A stretch of 64,000 bases of DNA from positions 50,929,030 to 50,993,029 of the forward strand of contig ML681994.1 in the NCBI GenBank assembly GCA_007922195.1. Reading direction: 5' to 3'. The notes below the pieces were generated by a model. The model searched no databases. It was not told where the DNA came from and saw only the letters and a list, made by a program, of their open reading frames with translations. Each line of letters starts with the position of its first letter. Position 1 is the first letter of the stretch. This DNA comes from Podocnemis expansa. Taxonomy: Eukaryota; Chordata; Testudines; Podocnemididae. Shown piece by piece: positions 44,200-56,700 of the stretch. Both the position numbers and the translations under genes were made by a program.

Positions 44200-44584
44200 G
44201 GGTATGTCCATGCTGGAAGCTCTGTTAAGTCGACTTAAAGTTGAACTTGTTATGTTGACTTAGAAAGTCCATATTGGAAATGCCTGTCAACTGCCTGCGT
44301 CCACACTGGCAGGTGCTAGGTCAACCCTTTTAGGTGGCCAGGATCTCTGGGAGGGGGCCTGAAGACCAGTTATGTTGACATAAGGGCTTGTCCTATCTAC
44401 ACTGGCTTAAGTCGACTTAATAAGGTCAACTTAAGCATTAAATCAATCTTAAGAGGTGGTGTTATTAAGTCATCTTTAGGAAGTGCTTAAGTCGATTTAA
44501 TAGAAGCCCAGCGTGGCTGTGGGGGGTCTTTAGGTCAACTTGAGCTTCCTTAAGTCAACCTGAGGCTCCAGCTTTGATGTACCC
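44200..44584. mobile_element. TIR element, TTAAGTCGACTTAA-word family, 385 bp
   Basis: It begins GGGTATGTCCATGCTGGAAG and ends GGCTCCAGCTTTGATGTACCC, with TAT flanks on both sides (44197-44199 and 44585-44587). It shares the CTGCCTGCGTCCACACTGGC segment with 34155-34595 (about 34275-34292). Confidence 0.87.
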
Positions 44585-45974
44585 TATATATTTTCAGGCA
44601 GTACAACTGTTATACAATCATCACCTGCATCATTACATCTTGTTGAAATATGGTTAGAACACATACTTTAAGTGGGACAACTGGGAAAGTAGTATTTGAT
44701 GACTGGTGAATTTCAAAATCCTTGGGGGTTCATTATGGTTGTGAGAAACAAATTTCCTCATGTCAGTTCAGATTGTCCAAGCTTCTGAATTAGGCAAAAC
44801 TTCACTTTTAGTTGGTCTTTCCAGTTAGTAGCAAGCTCACTTGTCAGTTTTTTTGTGATTTGCCACTTTTGGTCAAGCCTGAAATATCACAGAAGCATAC
44901 TTTTCTTCTCCCCTCCTCCACTTGACGGGATGGAGTCATAAAAAGTCTTCTTTTCTTATATTTTTGGAGAGGGATTGGGGGGAGCTAGAGAACCAGTAAA
45001 TGGTTGTCTCTATCTCCCCTGAAGATCACTGGTAATCCTCATTTGTTCTTCTCATGGCTTTAACATTCTGGTTTCTCTAACCTACATTGCAAAGGAGTGT
45101 CAAAGTGGACAAAGGAAAGTGGTGAATCAGGATTGCTCACTACCACCCAGTACGGTGAGAGCAGAAATAAACTTTAAAAAAATGTTCCATTGTAATCTGA
45201 GTATGTGATGTCTAATCTTATTTTTTTAGAGTGGGAAGACAGGTAGGAGCATGCCTTTAATGTTCCACTAGAACCCTGACTAGCATCATCCTCAGTTTCC
45301 TGATTGCCCTTCAGTCTGCTGGTAGTTGAGGAATTGTTTTTAATTGAGGATCTGAAAGATCACTGACTATATGCTACCTCCACTGCACAGTTATTATAAA
45401 CGCTCCAGCACCATATGCCTATTGGCTAGATATTCCACAAGGGACTTTGTTTAATATATTTTTTAAAAATTATTACTTAACAGGTTCAAATCATGCTTCA
45501 GGATTTGGATGGGAGGAATGATCTAATTTAGAATCCCTCACCAGCTAGGTTCTACAAGTAATAAAACACTTCCCCCATTCTGATATGTTGTTTTGTAGCT
45601 GTACTTTAGCAGTTCTATTATAAAGCCATTTCCCTCCATAGGTAAAGGTGCTTATTGGCTATTTTTCATCTAGCAAGTCTCTTAACTCTTATACAGGATG
45701 GTGCTGAACATGTGGACTAGACAGATTTTCATTGACATTTGTCTGAGATAATCATATTACACATGAACCTGTGAGGTTGATAAAAGACTTCTCAGCTGTT
45801 CTATTCTGTGTAAGAACTAAAGGTATTAAAAACATTTGCCCTGCCACCACTAGCAGAAGCAAGAGAAAGATAGAAATTAAACTTATTTAAATTAGAGTGA
45901 TGACAGTAAATCTGAATGTTAAGATACATATGACCATGTAAATTATAGTTATGAGGTTTTAAATAACTAACAGA
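44585..45974. other. No recognised gene or repeat
   Basis: Unassigned. Confidence 0.5.
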
Positions 45975-46417
45975 GGCTATGTCCACACGTAAATGCTTAT
46001 TTCAAAATAAGTTAATTCAAAATAAAATTGTTATTTTGAATTAACAAATCAAAATAAGCAAAAATCTCAAATCAAAATAGCAAGTGTGGACACAGGACTT
46101 GCTATTTCAAATCAGGAGAGGGGCAGCATGGGAGGTATGGCAACATGGCCCCCTGGTAGGGTCATGTTGCCAGCCAATATATAGAAAAGGGAAGGCATCC
46201 TGCAAAGGAGAAGGGGAAACTGTTAAATCAAAATAATGGTTATTTCAAAATAACATGTCTGAACAACATTATTTCAAAACAACCGTTTCAAAGGTTTGTT
46301 ATTTTGAAATGATGGGGCTCGTCATTTTGAAATAATGAAACGTTGTTTGGACATGACAACTTTTACACTGAAACAACAGTTGTTGTTTCAATTTAAAAGC
46401 ATCGTATGGACATAGTC
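45975..46417. mobile_element. TIR element, TTTCGAAA-word family, 443 bp, with the core of the TTCGAAC family
   Basis: It begins GGCTATGTCCACACGTAAAT and ends CATCGTATGGACATAGTC, flanked by AGA on both sides. The words are TTATTTTGAAATAA-like. Its core (about 46084-46205: ACAGGACTTGCTATTTC, then GGCAACATGGCCCCC) is clearly homologous to the core of 3702, 18091 and 36260, although those carry the other word. Confidence 0.88.
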
Positions 46418-49400
46418 AGACAGTTTTAAGCAGTTACAGCCACAGATAACAAGGTGGTGGTGACAGGGAGTCAGCTAGAGAAAACTAAAATGGTAAACTT
46501 GAAGTATTTCATTTAATAGCAAATAGCAGGCTGATGAGAGACAAAGGTCACTCCAAAACCAAAAGGGAAAGGTCAGTGAAGCAAATATTCAATCAGTCAG
46601 ACTTTGACTGACAGATGAACTTAGTAACTATGCGTGATGTTCCCCTCCTTCAATTTGGACTGGTGTACATCTATGTCCCTCAACTCTCCACTCCAGGGCT
46701 CTAAGTTACCCTTCCTTGCTGTGTGAATCCTTAACTCCTGAGTCAGTTCACAACCAGCCTTTAGCATGTAATTGGTCTCTCAGATAGTGTGTGTTCTCAC
46801 CAGCCACTCATGGCATAGTCCTTTAGCAAACATCCCCAGTCTCAAATGCAACCCTGGGAACTACTGTTTTCCAGGAATCAGGGGACCTCACTGATTACTA
46901 CAAACTCATTTACGCAGGTCTATCAATTTAACAAAGAAATCAACATGCACCGGCTTTTGTGCTCAGTAGGAACTTAATAGATATTTATCCAACATTTCAT
47001 TGCTTTGGATAAAATAAACAAATTTACTGATTAAATCATGATTTTGAATATGTTTCAAATCAATACACAATTAGATTGTTAATCAGTCACAAAGAGAACT
47101 CACATTTTATATTAAGATCACTGTTACTCTCCATATCTAGGTTACCCACATAAATTTGGCCACTGATGATTTTGCAGCTAAATTCTTCCTGTCATGTGGA
47201 TAGCTATGAGACCTTGATGTTGCTTAGAAGTTGGTTTCCAGGGAAGAACCCCCATAAAGTTCAAAGTCTATCTTTTTCTTGCTTCAAACCCTTTTGGCCC
47301 CGTTCCCAGTTCTGTTTGCCTACCTCCATTCAAGCTGTTTATTCCTATAGGAATAACTTTATATATACATTAAAATGCATACTTGTGTTTCTGTCTATCT
47401 TACCAGTCCATATAGGTTGCTCTCTATCAGAGACCTATGAGATACATTTGGAGACATATTTCATAATTGTACATATGTGCGATGTTGCAGAACATGTGCT
47501 ACCATAACAATAATGTACAGCATGCCAAAAACACCTTACTTGACATTGCATTAGACCATACACAGTTACACTGCAAAAGTGAACAGGAGAGATACCCAGA
47601 TCACATTATGGAAGTGAGCAGGGAGTGCACCATGTCACGATGTGACTGTTTCATAAGAACAGAACAATATCAGAGAAGGCTTAAAGGTGTTTGGTAGATA
47701 AATATACTAATGACAAGGAAAGAAGTAGTAACTACCATGAATAGGCCAAAATACTGTGTATAAGGTAGACAGCGGACAGGCTTGAGTCAGTCAAGATAGG
47801 ATCAGGTGGAGAAGCAGAAAGGGAAGAAGGAAGAGGTCAAGAACTAAAAAGAAGACCTGAAATCACTGATGAAGGAAAGCAGAAAAGCACAGCAGCAGCA
47901 GCAGCTCTCTGACAGATTAGAAGGACAATTAGACAGATCAAAGGGAGAAATAATCATGATAACCATACTATAAAGAATAAATAAGGTGTATGAGTGTGTA
48001 TGTTTGAAATAAGAAAGCTGGATGTTGGCATGTATGTTTATTATGCATATCGTTTTAATGTTCAAGTAAGAATTTGCTGTCAGCATCCTACATGTGATTG
48101 TTCATCATATGTAGAATGTAATCATTTAAAGCTATTTTCAGCTATACACTACTGCAGTCATGGGTACTGTGATGTGTGTATCTGTGCTAATAGAATTTGT
48201 ATTTTTTCTTGATATAAGCATTTAAGATTTATTGTATAAATGATGTATTAAATAAAGAATATATATATACCTTCTCCCCCTCCCCCTGATTACTGCCTGA
48301 CTCTCTATTCTTGATTAGAAGGCTGTATCCATGCCCTTAAAGGGTCAACAGAGCTAATCTGTTCTGGGGAGCTTTCCAAAGGACAAAGAGAAACCCCTGG
48401 CAAACCCCTGCCAAATCCACCAGTGTGGGCCACCCATTTTCCCTACCAAAAGAGACAAATTGATAATTGCGTCACATGAGGGGGTGTGCCCACAGCCTGC
48501 TTTTGGGGCAACACGCATCATCATACTGCATTCCACCTAACTCAATTCAAATTTTATATGTACTACATACAAGTAGGTTTTTCACCCTCCTGTAGCTTGA
48601 CTACTTTCTTCTGTAGTAACTGTGGAAATAATTATGTGATCGGCAAGTGACTAACATCCCCAGTGGTGGAAATAAATCCATTTGTTTCAAGTTTTGAAAT
48701 GCAGCAAGATCACTAACAGTCACCTCTCTGCTTTGCAAACACAGTTATTCTCAACAAAATATGATATATGTTCACACCTCAGTTCTCAGCTAAGCAAAGC
48801 AAAAAAGTAAAGTTAAAAAAAACCCACTACAATTCACTTATTAATATGGACTGGAGTATATCCAAAAATAGCCAAAAAGCCTCTAAAATAAATATACAAA
48901 ATATATTTTATAAATGAGTATCCCCGTCCGTTTTATTGTTTACTTACTCATTATGGAACTCCTAATCACTAGTGCAATCTAACAAAGTTTCCTTTGCATG
49001 TGCTGTGTTTTCTGAAACACTTTTCATCACATGGTCATTCTGCCCAGGCCTTAATAAAATTTCAACTTGCTTACAGCAATCTTCCCTCTCTCTGTTGTTA
49101 ATATGGAACCCATGTGGCATTCCACAATTAACTTATTTCCATGTTTAATTAGATAATTTTCATTGAATATGTGGCATAAAATTTTGGCCACACTGAAGTT
49201 AATGCTATGTACGTCCAGCATTTCATCCCTAGTTTAATATTTATTAGCTTATAAAAAACATGTCACATATACTACTTATTTTCCCACTCAACAGTTTTCT
49301 GCATAATTAGAATGTCTTCCATAAAAGTTATTACATAAATCAATCAGTAAATAATCTGTTAATTGCACATAAAAGGACCTGACCCTGATAAACTGTACAT

Positions 49401-49429
49401 GCAAACATATACATTGCAGTACGGTCCTA
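46418..49429. other. No recognised gene; unassigned
   Basis: It contains a short AGC run (47889-47901) and a GACAGGCTTGAGT segment also present near 14098, with a downstream AATAAA at 48251-48256. No gene was recognised. Confidence 0.45.
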
Positions 49430-50505
49430 GATAAGGCTAGAAGGGATGACTGGAATCTTCTAGTATGACCTATGTAACAAACACCATAGGACTTTTCTGA
49501 ATTAATTCCAGTTTGAACAAAAGCATTTATTTTTACACAAACATCCAATCTTGATTTAAAAATTGCTAACAATGGAGAGTCCACTACAAATTTTGTGATA
49601 AAGTATTTATTAGTTAATCATTGTTGAAAATGTGCAATTTATTTTTACTCAGTATGTCTAGTTTCAAATTCTAGCTAGTATATCTTGTTATTTCTTTTTC
49701 TGCTTGGCTAAAGAGCTCATTATCAAGTTTGTATCCTCAAGGTGGGTATTTATAGACTGTAATCAAGTCACCCCTTAAAGTTCTCTTTGTTAAGCTAAAT
49801 ATTTAGCTCCATAATCATTAAAGGCCAGTCTTCCAATCTATTAATCATTCTTGAGGCTTTTTCTCTGAATCTTTTCCAGTTTATTAACATCCTCCTTCAT
49901 TTGTGGACACCAGACTGGATGCTGTACTCCAGAAGTGGATGTACCGTTTCCTGATACAGAAGTAACACAACCTTTTTATTCCTACTTTACATTCCTCTTT
50001 TTATAAATCCAAGGAATGCCTTAGTCTTGGTGGTTATGCATCATAGAGCCCTGCAAATATGTGCATCTGCAGATACAACACAGATATCTGCGGACTCTTT
50101 CTTGTGAATGCAGATCAGATATGGATCCATGTATTTGTATCTGTGCAGGGCTCTAATGCATCACACTAGGAACTCACATGCAACAGAGTACCATGATGAC
50201 TCCCAAGTGTTTTTCAGAGTCGCTGTTTTCCAAGGATAGAGTCCCCATTCTGTACATATGGCCAACATTCTTTATTCTTGGAGGAATATTTATATGTTTC
50301 AATTAAGAAGCATATTTGTGCTTGGGTCTATATTACCAGTTCATCCAAATTGTTCTCTACCAGTGACCTGTCTTCATTGTTTACCACTCTCCAATTTTGG
50401 TGTCATTTTCAAATTCTACCAGTGATGATTTTCCCTGTCTTCTTCCAGGTTATTGATAAAAATGTTAAATAGCATAGGTCTAAGAACCAAACCCCATGAG
50501 ACATA
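49430..50505 (-). mobile_element. CR1 LINE 3' part, split by a hAT MITE
   Basis: The tail sequence AGAAGGGATGACTGGAATCT and CTTCTAGTATGACC on the plus strand starts at about 49430. The body continues (GAGTCCACTACAAATTTT, CACCAGACTGGATGCTGTAC) and resumes after the MITE, ending near 50505 with RT-type sequence complement. Confidence 0.7.
50044..50155. mobile_element. hAT-type MITE, 112 bp
   Basis: TAGAGCCCTGCAAATATG and TCTGTGCAGGGCTCTA form the termini. A perfect 8-bp duplication ATGCATCA flanks it (50036-50043 and 50156-50163). Confidence 0.92.
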
Positions 50506-50714
50506 AGAACAGCCATATTGAGTCAAACCAAGCTGACAGATTAGGCAGGAAAACCCTTGTTCACCTGGCCCACTATGCTGTCTTGTGATGGTTCCCAGAG
50601 CCCAATGCTTAAGAGGAAATGGGGGGGAAAAAAAGGAAAAATTTTGTGTGATCCATCCCTTGTATCTAGTCCCATCTTCTAGAAACTGGAGGTTTAGGGA
50701 CTCTTGCAGTACAC

Positions 50715-50812
50715 AGTTGCTGACAGAGTGGGATTTTCTCCTATGAAAGCTCATGCAATAAATATATTTGTTAGTCTTTAAGTGCCACAGGACTCCTTGT
50801 TTGTTTATTTTT
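50715..50812 (+). mobile_element. Penelope terminal fragment with hammerhead-like motif
   Basis: GTGGGATTTTCTCCTATGAA, AGCTCATGC, then TTAGTCTTTAAGTGCCACAG. GAAA is intact; the first core block reads CTGACAG. Confidence 0.65.
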
Positions 50813-51284
50813 AATTAACCACCTAAGTTACTAGACACTGATGATCCTTTCCTCCATGAATTTATCTAATTCTTTTTTTTTTTAAACTCAGTTATAGTTT
50901 TGGCCTTCACAACATCCCCTGGCAATAAGTTCCACAGGTTGACAGTATGTTGTGTGAAGAAGTACTTGCTTTGTTTTAAGCCTTTTGTCTATTACTTTAA
51001 TCAGGTGACTCCTAGTTCTTGTGTTATGTGAAAGGGTAAATAACACTTTCTATCTACTTTCTCTGTACCATTTTTGATGCTGTCTGTATTGTGGGGGTCA
51101 CTTATAATATTATTTAAACATCAATATATCAAAATTGCACTAATTCAGGTTAGATATGCCATGTCATCTACCTTTAGAAAGGTTAGTTTACTAAGTATGA
51201 TTATATTGTTTATGTATATGTGTCACATTTGTATTAAAAGTACATTCATTTTGCTCCCATTTTGTTTCTCATCTTCAGGCAACT

Positions 51285-51405
51285 TATGAAGTGGGCTATT
51301 TCTTCCATGAAAGCTTATGCAATAAATAAATCTGTTAGTCTTCAAAAGGGCCACCAGACTCTTTGATTGCTTCGGTGAACTAGGCTATCCCTTTGGAACT
51401 TGATC
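51285..51405 (+). mobile_element. Penelope terminal fragment with hammerhead-like motif
   Basis: ACTTATGAAGTGGGCTATTT, CCATGAAAGCTTATGC, then a GTTAGTCTTCAAAAGGGCC tail to about 51400. GAAA is intact and CTGATGA reads CTTATGA. Confidence 0.65.
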
Positions 51406-52318
51406 ACTTTTGCTGCCTTCTCTGTACCTTTACCAGTTCCAATATCTTTTACAAGACCAGAACTGCACAGTATTCCAGGAGTGGGTGTACTATGGATTAG
51501 ATAATACCAATATGATATTTTATATTTTATTAATTATCACTCTCCTAGGGGTCATAACATTCTGTTAGTGTTTTCTTTTTACTCCTGCTGTGCATTGAGT
51601 AGATGTTTCAAGAGAACTATACAGTGATTCCAAGATCTCCTTCTTGAGTGACAACAGTTAATTTAGAGACATCACTTTGTACGTATAGTTGGATTTACGT
51701 TTTCCAATGTGCAGTATTTTACATTTATCAACATTGTGTTACATCTGGCATTTTGTTATCTAGTCACTCAGTTGAGTGAATTCACTTTTTAACTTCACAG
51801 TCAGCTTTGGACTTAAAGTATCTTGAATAATTTTCTGTTGTCTGCAAATTGTCTTCTCTCATTGTTCATGTCATTTATGAATATGTTGAAGAGCATAAGT
51901 TCCAGTACTGATCCTAGAGGAACTGTGCTATTTACCTCTCTTCATTGTGAAAGCTGACTGTTGATTCCTACTCTTTGTGTCCTATCTTTCAATCAATTAC
52001 TGATCAATGAGAGGGCCTTCTCTCTATTCCCAGGCTCTTTATTTGCTCAAAGTCTCCGGTGATGTACCTTCCCAAAGGCATAGGGAAGTCCAACTCCACT
52101 ATATCAATTTCTTCATGTTTGTTGACCCCCCTCAAATAATTCTAAAATGTGTGAGGCATGATTTCTCTTTATAAAATATGTGTTGACTCTTCCCCAACAT
52201 ATCATGTTTATGCATGTGTCTGATAATACTACTGTTTACTACAATTTCAAACAATTTTCCCAATACTGAAGTAAGGCTTACTGACCTGTAAAGGCCATGA
52301 TCACTTCTGGAATCTCTT

Positions 52319-52546
52319 TTAAAAATCTGTGTTTACACTAGCTACTCTCCAAACATTTAGCACAAAGTCTGATTTAAGTGATAGTTTACCTATCACAGGA
52401 AGTAGTTTTGCAATTTTATATGTGACTTCCTTCAGAATTCTTGGCTGCAGACTGTCAGGTCCCAGTGACTTATTACAGTTTGTCATTTTGATTCCAAACC
52501 TCTCTTTTGCCACCTTAATCTGGGACAGTTCCTTAAGATTTGTCAC
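52319..52546 (-). pseudogene. CR1 RT N-terminal fragment
   Basis: TNLKELSQIKVAKERFGIKM is followed by NCNKSLGPDSLQPRILKEVT and VIGKLSLKSDFVLNVWRVA. These match the KSxGPDGxxPRxLKEL and SxxxGxVPxDWRxAxV motifs that begin the CR1 RT. There is no catalytic Asp block in this piece. It lies 5' of the rest of the same CR1 copy, as expected for the orientation. Confidence 0.8.
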
Positions 52547-52560
52547 CTAAAAAGTATGGC

Positions 52561-53215
52561 TTAAATGTGTGCATCCCTGATGATGCAAAAAATAGATGCA
52601 AAAAAATCATTTAGCTTCCCCAATGTTGCTCTCTCATCACAGTATTTAGACTTTTATCATTTGTATATAAGCCCTTGAACATTTTGTCAATATTCAGCGC
52701 TTGCCTCCCTGTGTTATATTTAAAAGGAAATCTTACATTCTGAGTTTCTCACTAGCTCCTGCATGTATTTTACCAATGTCCTTCCAGTTCTTTTTACTAG
52801 AATACACAGGTCCATCTTTAATAAATTAAACCCTAATGAATGTCTCTCTCAACCTGTGAAACTTCCCCACTTTCTAGTTTTAAAACATCCATTTATATGC
52901 TTTTCATTTTATATGCCAGCAGTCTCTTTTGGTTTATACTGAGGCAATTCTGCCTGTATAGGGTCCCTTTTTCCCAAAAGGTTCCCTAGTTCTTAATAAA
53001 CCTAAACCCCTCTTCCCTATACCATCATTTCACCCATGTATTGAGATCCTGAAGTTCTGCCTGTTTTTCTGGCCCTGCAGTTGGAGTTGGAAACCTTTCA
53101 GAGAATGCTACCAAGAAGGTCCTGGACTTTGTTCTCATATCTAGAAGCCAGCCAGGACCTCTCTTCCACCTTTCCTATGATATGGCTATCTACATGTACC
53201 AGGATTAGACACCCC
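52561..53215 (-). mobile_element. Dispersed repeat continuing 5' of the CR1, unclassified
   Basis: The segments CCCATGTATTGAGATCCTGA and GAATGCTACCAAGAAGGTCC (plus strand) are ones I recognise from turtle interspersed repeats. It may be upstream sequence of the same LINE. No coding frame is preserved. It ends near a poly-C run at about 53212. Confidence 0.4.
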
Positions 53216-55514
53216 CCCCCACAGAAATATACCTAGCACATTTTCAAGGCAACTACATCTGCATTCCCCTCTTCATTCTCCCCTGAGGGCACCCACTTAA
53301 ATGTTTCTGGCTTCCTGCTATCATTTTTCTTGAACAGAAACTGGTTTCACTCTCTCCTGACTGGGAGTTTGAAGGCTGCACAGTTTTCTGCTTTGTACTG
53401 TGGTATCTCCAGAAACCCAGACTACCCCAAAAGGAAACCCCTGATCTTTGCTTGCTCTCTGTGGACTATGAACAGTGTATTGTCCACAGTTTTGGACAGC
53501 CCTTTCTAAACAAACACATTGAGAAAACATCTTAAAACAGTAAGAGAAACCTATATGCATACCAAAAAGCTTATAAGAGGTCACCCTCAGCTCTAGCTTG
53601 GGTCTTGAAGAGTTTCAGTACTTCAAAACCCACAGCTGGGTTTTTCCATGGTTACAGGTTCATATCGATCTTAGATCTAGAAAGAACATCTAATCAAACA
53701 GGTCAGCTGTTTCTTTATACAGCTTGAGCCTGTGATCTTGACCTTGTGCAATAGTAATCACTAGACAATGACCCCTCTCCTCAGAGACTGGCTACAATAG
53801 ACTGATTTTGGAGTAGAATTCATGTTACTTTTTCTATAGGGATTCCCTAGAAAATCTATTACACACATTGTCCCACAACTCCATATGTTTTCTGCCATTT
53901 TTGCAATATAATTTTGAGCTCCCATGTGCCATATCTTATTACATCTCTTCTCTAGGAAGTATACACACAATCCCAGCCCACAAAAATACATAAACCTAAT
54001 ACAATAAGGTCTTCCAAGGATATTGCAGGAAATTGTCATAGTAGTCACAATTCCCACTCAGTGTTATTCCTAATTTATAATTATGTTCAGAGACCTATAA
54101 TTTAACCAATTTTTAATTCATTTAACATGTGCTATTTATCATTCTATGTTAATAAAATATGTTGTGTGATACCAAGTCAAATGTCTTACAGAAGCCAAAC
54201 ACCAGCTATATGGGATTATTCTTATGAAAATGTAATTCTAAATATCTTATTGTAGCACACTGTAATGCTTCCTTAGATGATACAAGCTTTAAAATCTGAG
54301 TCACATATTAATCCAAAAAGAATGAGTCTTGCTTGAAATGAGTGTGAGTTTGACAGCTGAGTTTCTTCCTTGGTATTCCCTGCTGTGTGAGAAACAACAA
54401 ACCCAGCAGGACTTATTCCCTGCTTATGAAGTCTGTCTAGACTCTGTCATGTCTACTCATACATTTGATTGTTAACATTGTAGTTAATTCCGAAAGTCTA
54501 TTTTAGAGGTTTCTGATTATCATTACAAATTTTGAATGTGAATCATCTTCTTCCTATCTTTCCCATTTCTTTTTCAACTGTCCTCAATCAAACTTGTTTG
54601 ATCATTGCAGGAAAATACTTCTAGTCTTCACAAACATTTTGTATGGCCTTACTGTATTATATTTACCTCTTCTGTGTCCCATTTTGTTCATCCAGTATAT
54701 TAGCCAGTTCATGGTTGTATGTTTTCCTTATTTAATAGAGGTATACAGATCAGGACCAGATCAAACCAAATTGCATAATATAAAAAGTGAACGGGAAGAC
54801 TAGAAAGTTCACTCTGATGTCGGAAAGACCCTTTTTCAGGAAGGCAATTGAGCATGAATTCTAGGAGCTTTTTGAATTAGGCCCTTGTCTTCTCAAATTC
54901 TAGAATGAAAAAGCCCTTAACAGTTTTTATTGACATCCCATCTTCTTGCTTATGAAGCAAGTTATGTGAGCCTAGTTAGTGAGGTCTAATAGGAACAAAG
55001 AGAAATTTTATTTCTAATTTCCTGAGAACAGCTCAGAGATCAAAGTGCCTGCTTTCTTCCAATGCAAACCTTCATCTTCACTCTCCTACTGCTCTGTTGC
55101 TCTACTAGACAAATTTACACAGTTGCTAAATGTATGCCACCTTGTACTGTGGGCAAAAATGGAATTCCGAAATCTGTGTGTGCAAGGTTAGGGCTCTTGA
55201 GATCCTAATGTGGCTTTTCACAAACTGAATCAAAGCCCTACATAAATACTACCTGATCCCCCTCTAGATACCCTGTCGGAATCTGTAACTGAATATTTGT
55301 ACATCATAGTCCAGGGGAAGTGCAGAAGTACATTTCTAGTGAACCCAAATGTTGTCAGTGGGCCATTTCATTAAGGTATCTTCTTATTCTGTACTTTATG
55401 CAAGAACCAGCAGTTCATGGAATTAGTAGACTTTTTGATTATGCTGACCAAGCTTTTACTGCTCCATGTCCTATGAACAAAAAGCAATACAGATATGTAA
55501 GGAAATAATCTTGC
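53216..55514. other. Mostly unassigned; decayed CR1-like patch at about 54070-54310
   Basis: Positions 54100-54200 (TTCATTTAACATGTGCTATT, then GATACCAAGTCAAATGTCTT on the plus strand) resemble the minus strand of CR1 RT sequence seen at 20210-20300. The rest is unassigned. Confidence 0.4.
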
Positions 55515-55900
55515 CAGACAAACTTGATTGTGTGCGGCAGTGGTGTTGATGAAATTACAAGATTAGAGGATGATAGTTGCAATAGGTTGAGTTTTAATAA
55601 AATAATTGACAGAGCGTCTCACCAATTGTATTCTCAAAGTTAATTCAAATTGCCTTGGAAATAAGCACTGTCAGATAAACTGAAAATTGTCTGAAAGACT
55701 ACAAATAGTGCAAAGATAAATGGCAATGTCTGGAATTATGGAGGGGGAGGGAGGACCTATCCCATTTACGTTAGTGATATGGAAGAAGGGGTAAACAGGC
55801 TGATAAAGGAACTCATAGAAAGTACTAAAGTGAGAAGCATTGCAAACACCTGTGGAGCAGGAGGAATTGTAGAAAGCAACCTAACATGAGATTTCAAAAA
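55515..55900 (+). mobile_element. Decayed LINE fragment, plus strand
   Basis: Scattered readable pieces, such as the CQTNLI-type at 55513-55530 and ISDMEEGVNRLIKELIEST near 55770-55835 followed by GAGGI, follow the order of a CR1/L2-type RT. No frame is intact. Confidence 0.4.
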
Positions 55901-56065
55901 AGCCTAAGAGAAAGATAATGTAGCTTTGCTCCCAAATCATTTCTTACTGAAAATCCCACTATTAGACTGATTAGAAAAATGCGTCAATGAAAAATTGCAT
56001 GTAACAGTGCCTGGAGGAATGCTACCTAAGCCACCTTTTGGTTGGGGGGAGCAGATTTCTTGTAG

Positions 56066-56105
56066 AATCATTGATTTTAAGCCCAGAAGGTGTTACAGGA
56101 CACAT
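56066..56105 (-). mobile_element. CR1 3' end fragment
   Basis: GAATCATTGATTTTAAGCCC and AGAAGG on the plus strand form a short CR1 tail, directly followed by GC-rich sequence. Confidence 0.5.
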
Positions 56106-56229
56106 TGGCAGCACAGGAAAATGCCTAGGCCACGATCAGTAACTGGAGTACCAATTGATACCCTTATTGGTGGCTCCTGGCACACGTGCACATGCCTCAA
56201 GTGCCGGTGCCAGTGCCCTGAGTGCCCAG

Positions 56230-56700
56230 GGTGGCCCCTGCCTCTTCCACCCTGTCCCTGACCAGGGATCTGGGAACAATGTGCCCATAGCAGTGCTCGC
56301 CTCTCCCAGTCCCTTCCCCAACCTGGGATACATGGCCTGGCCACCCACAGTGGCGCCCTACTCTCCTGGCCACATTCTGGCCAGGGATTGAGGCCAAGCT
56401 ACCCACAGCAGCGCCCACCTCTCCGGGTCCCATCCCCAACCAGGGATCCAGGGCCAAGGCACCTGAGGTAGTGCTTGCCTCTCCCAGTCCCTTCCCTGAC
56501 CCGGCATCCGAGACCTGGCCGCCTGCAGTGGTGCTTTACTCTCCTGGCCATGTCTTGGCCAGGGATTGAGGCTGGGCCACCCACAGCAGTGCCCACCTCT
56601 CCTGGTCCCAGCCCCAGACAAGGATCCAGGGCCGGGCTGACGGCACCAGGAGCCCAGCACCGGATCAGGCCCTGGCACCGCATCCTGGCCAGGGGGCAGG
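56230..56700. repeat. Minisatellite with higher-order structure (178 bp = three ~59-bp subunits)
   Basis: Markers recur exactly 178 bp apart: CTCTCCCAGT at 56301 and 56479, CTCTCCTGGCC at 56361 and 56539, GCCCACCT at 56413 and 56591. Within each 178-bp unit three related subunits carry an AGGGATC...CTGGCCACCC-type segment. Open frames on the minus strand through this region are periodic and low-complexity. Confidence 0.85.

Larger units (their letters stand above)
50506..52560 (-). mobile_element. CR1 LINE, decayed, with Penelope fragments inserted
   Basis: It starts with ACATAAGAACAGCCATATTG, a common turtle CR1-type 3' sequence, in reverse orientation. It passes through UTR-like text (CAATAAGTTCCACAGGTTGA) and reaches RT at 52319-52546. 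Penelope termini interrupt it at 50715-50812 and 51285-51405. Confidence 0.65.
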
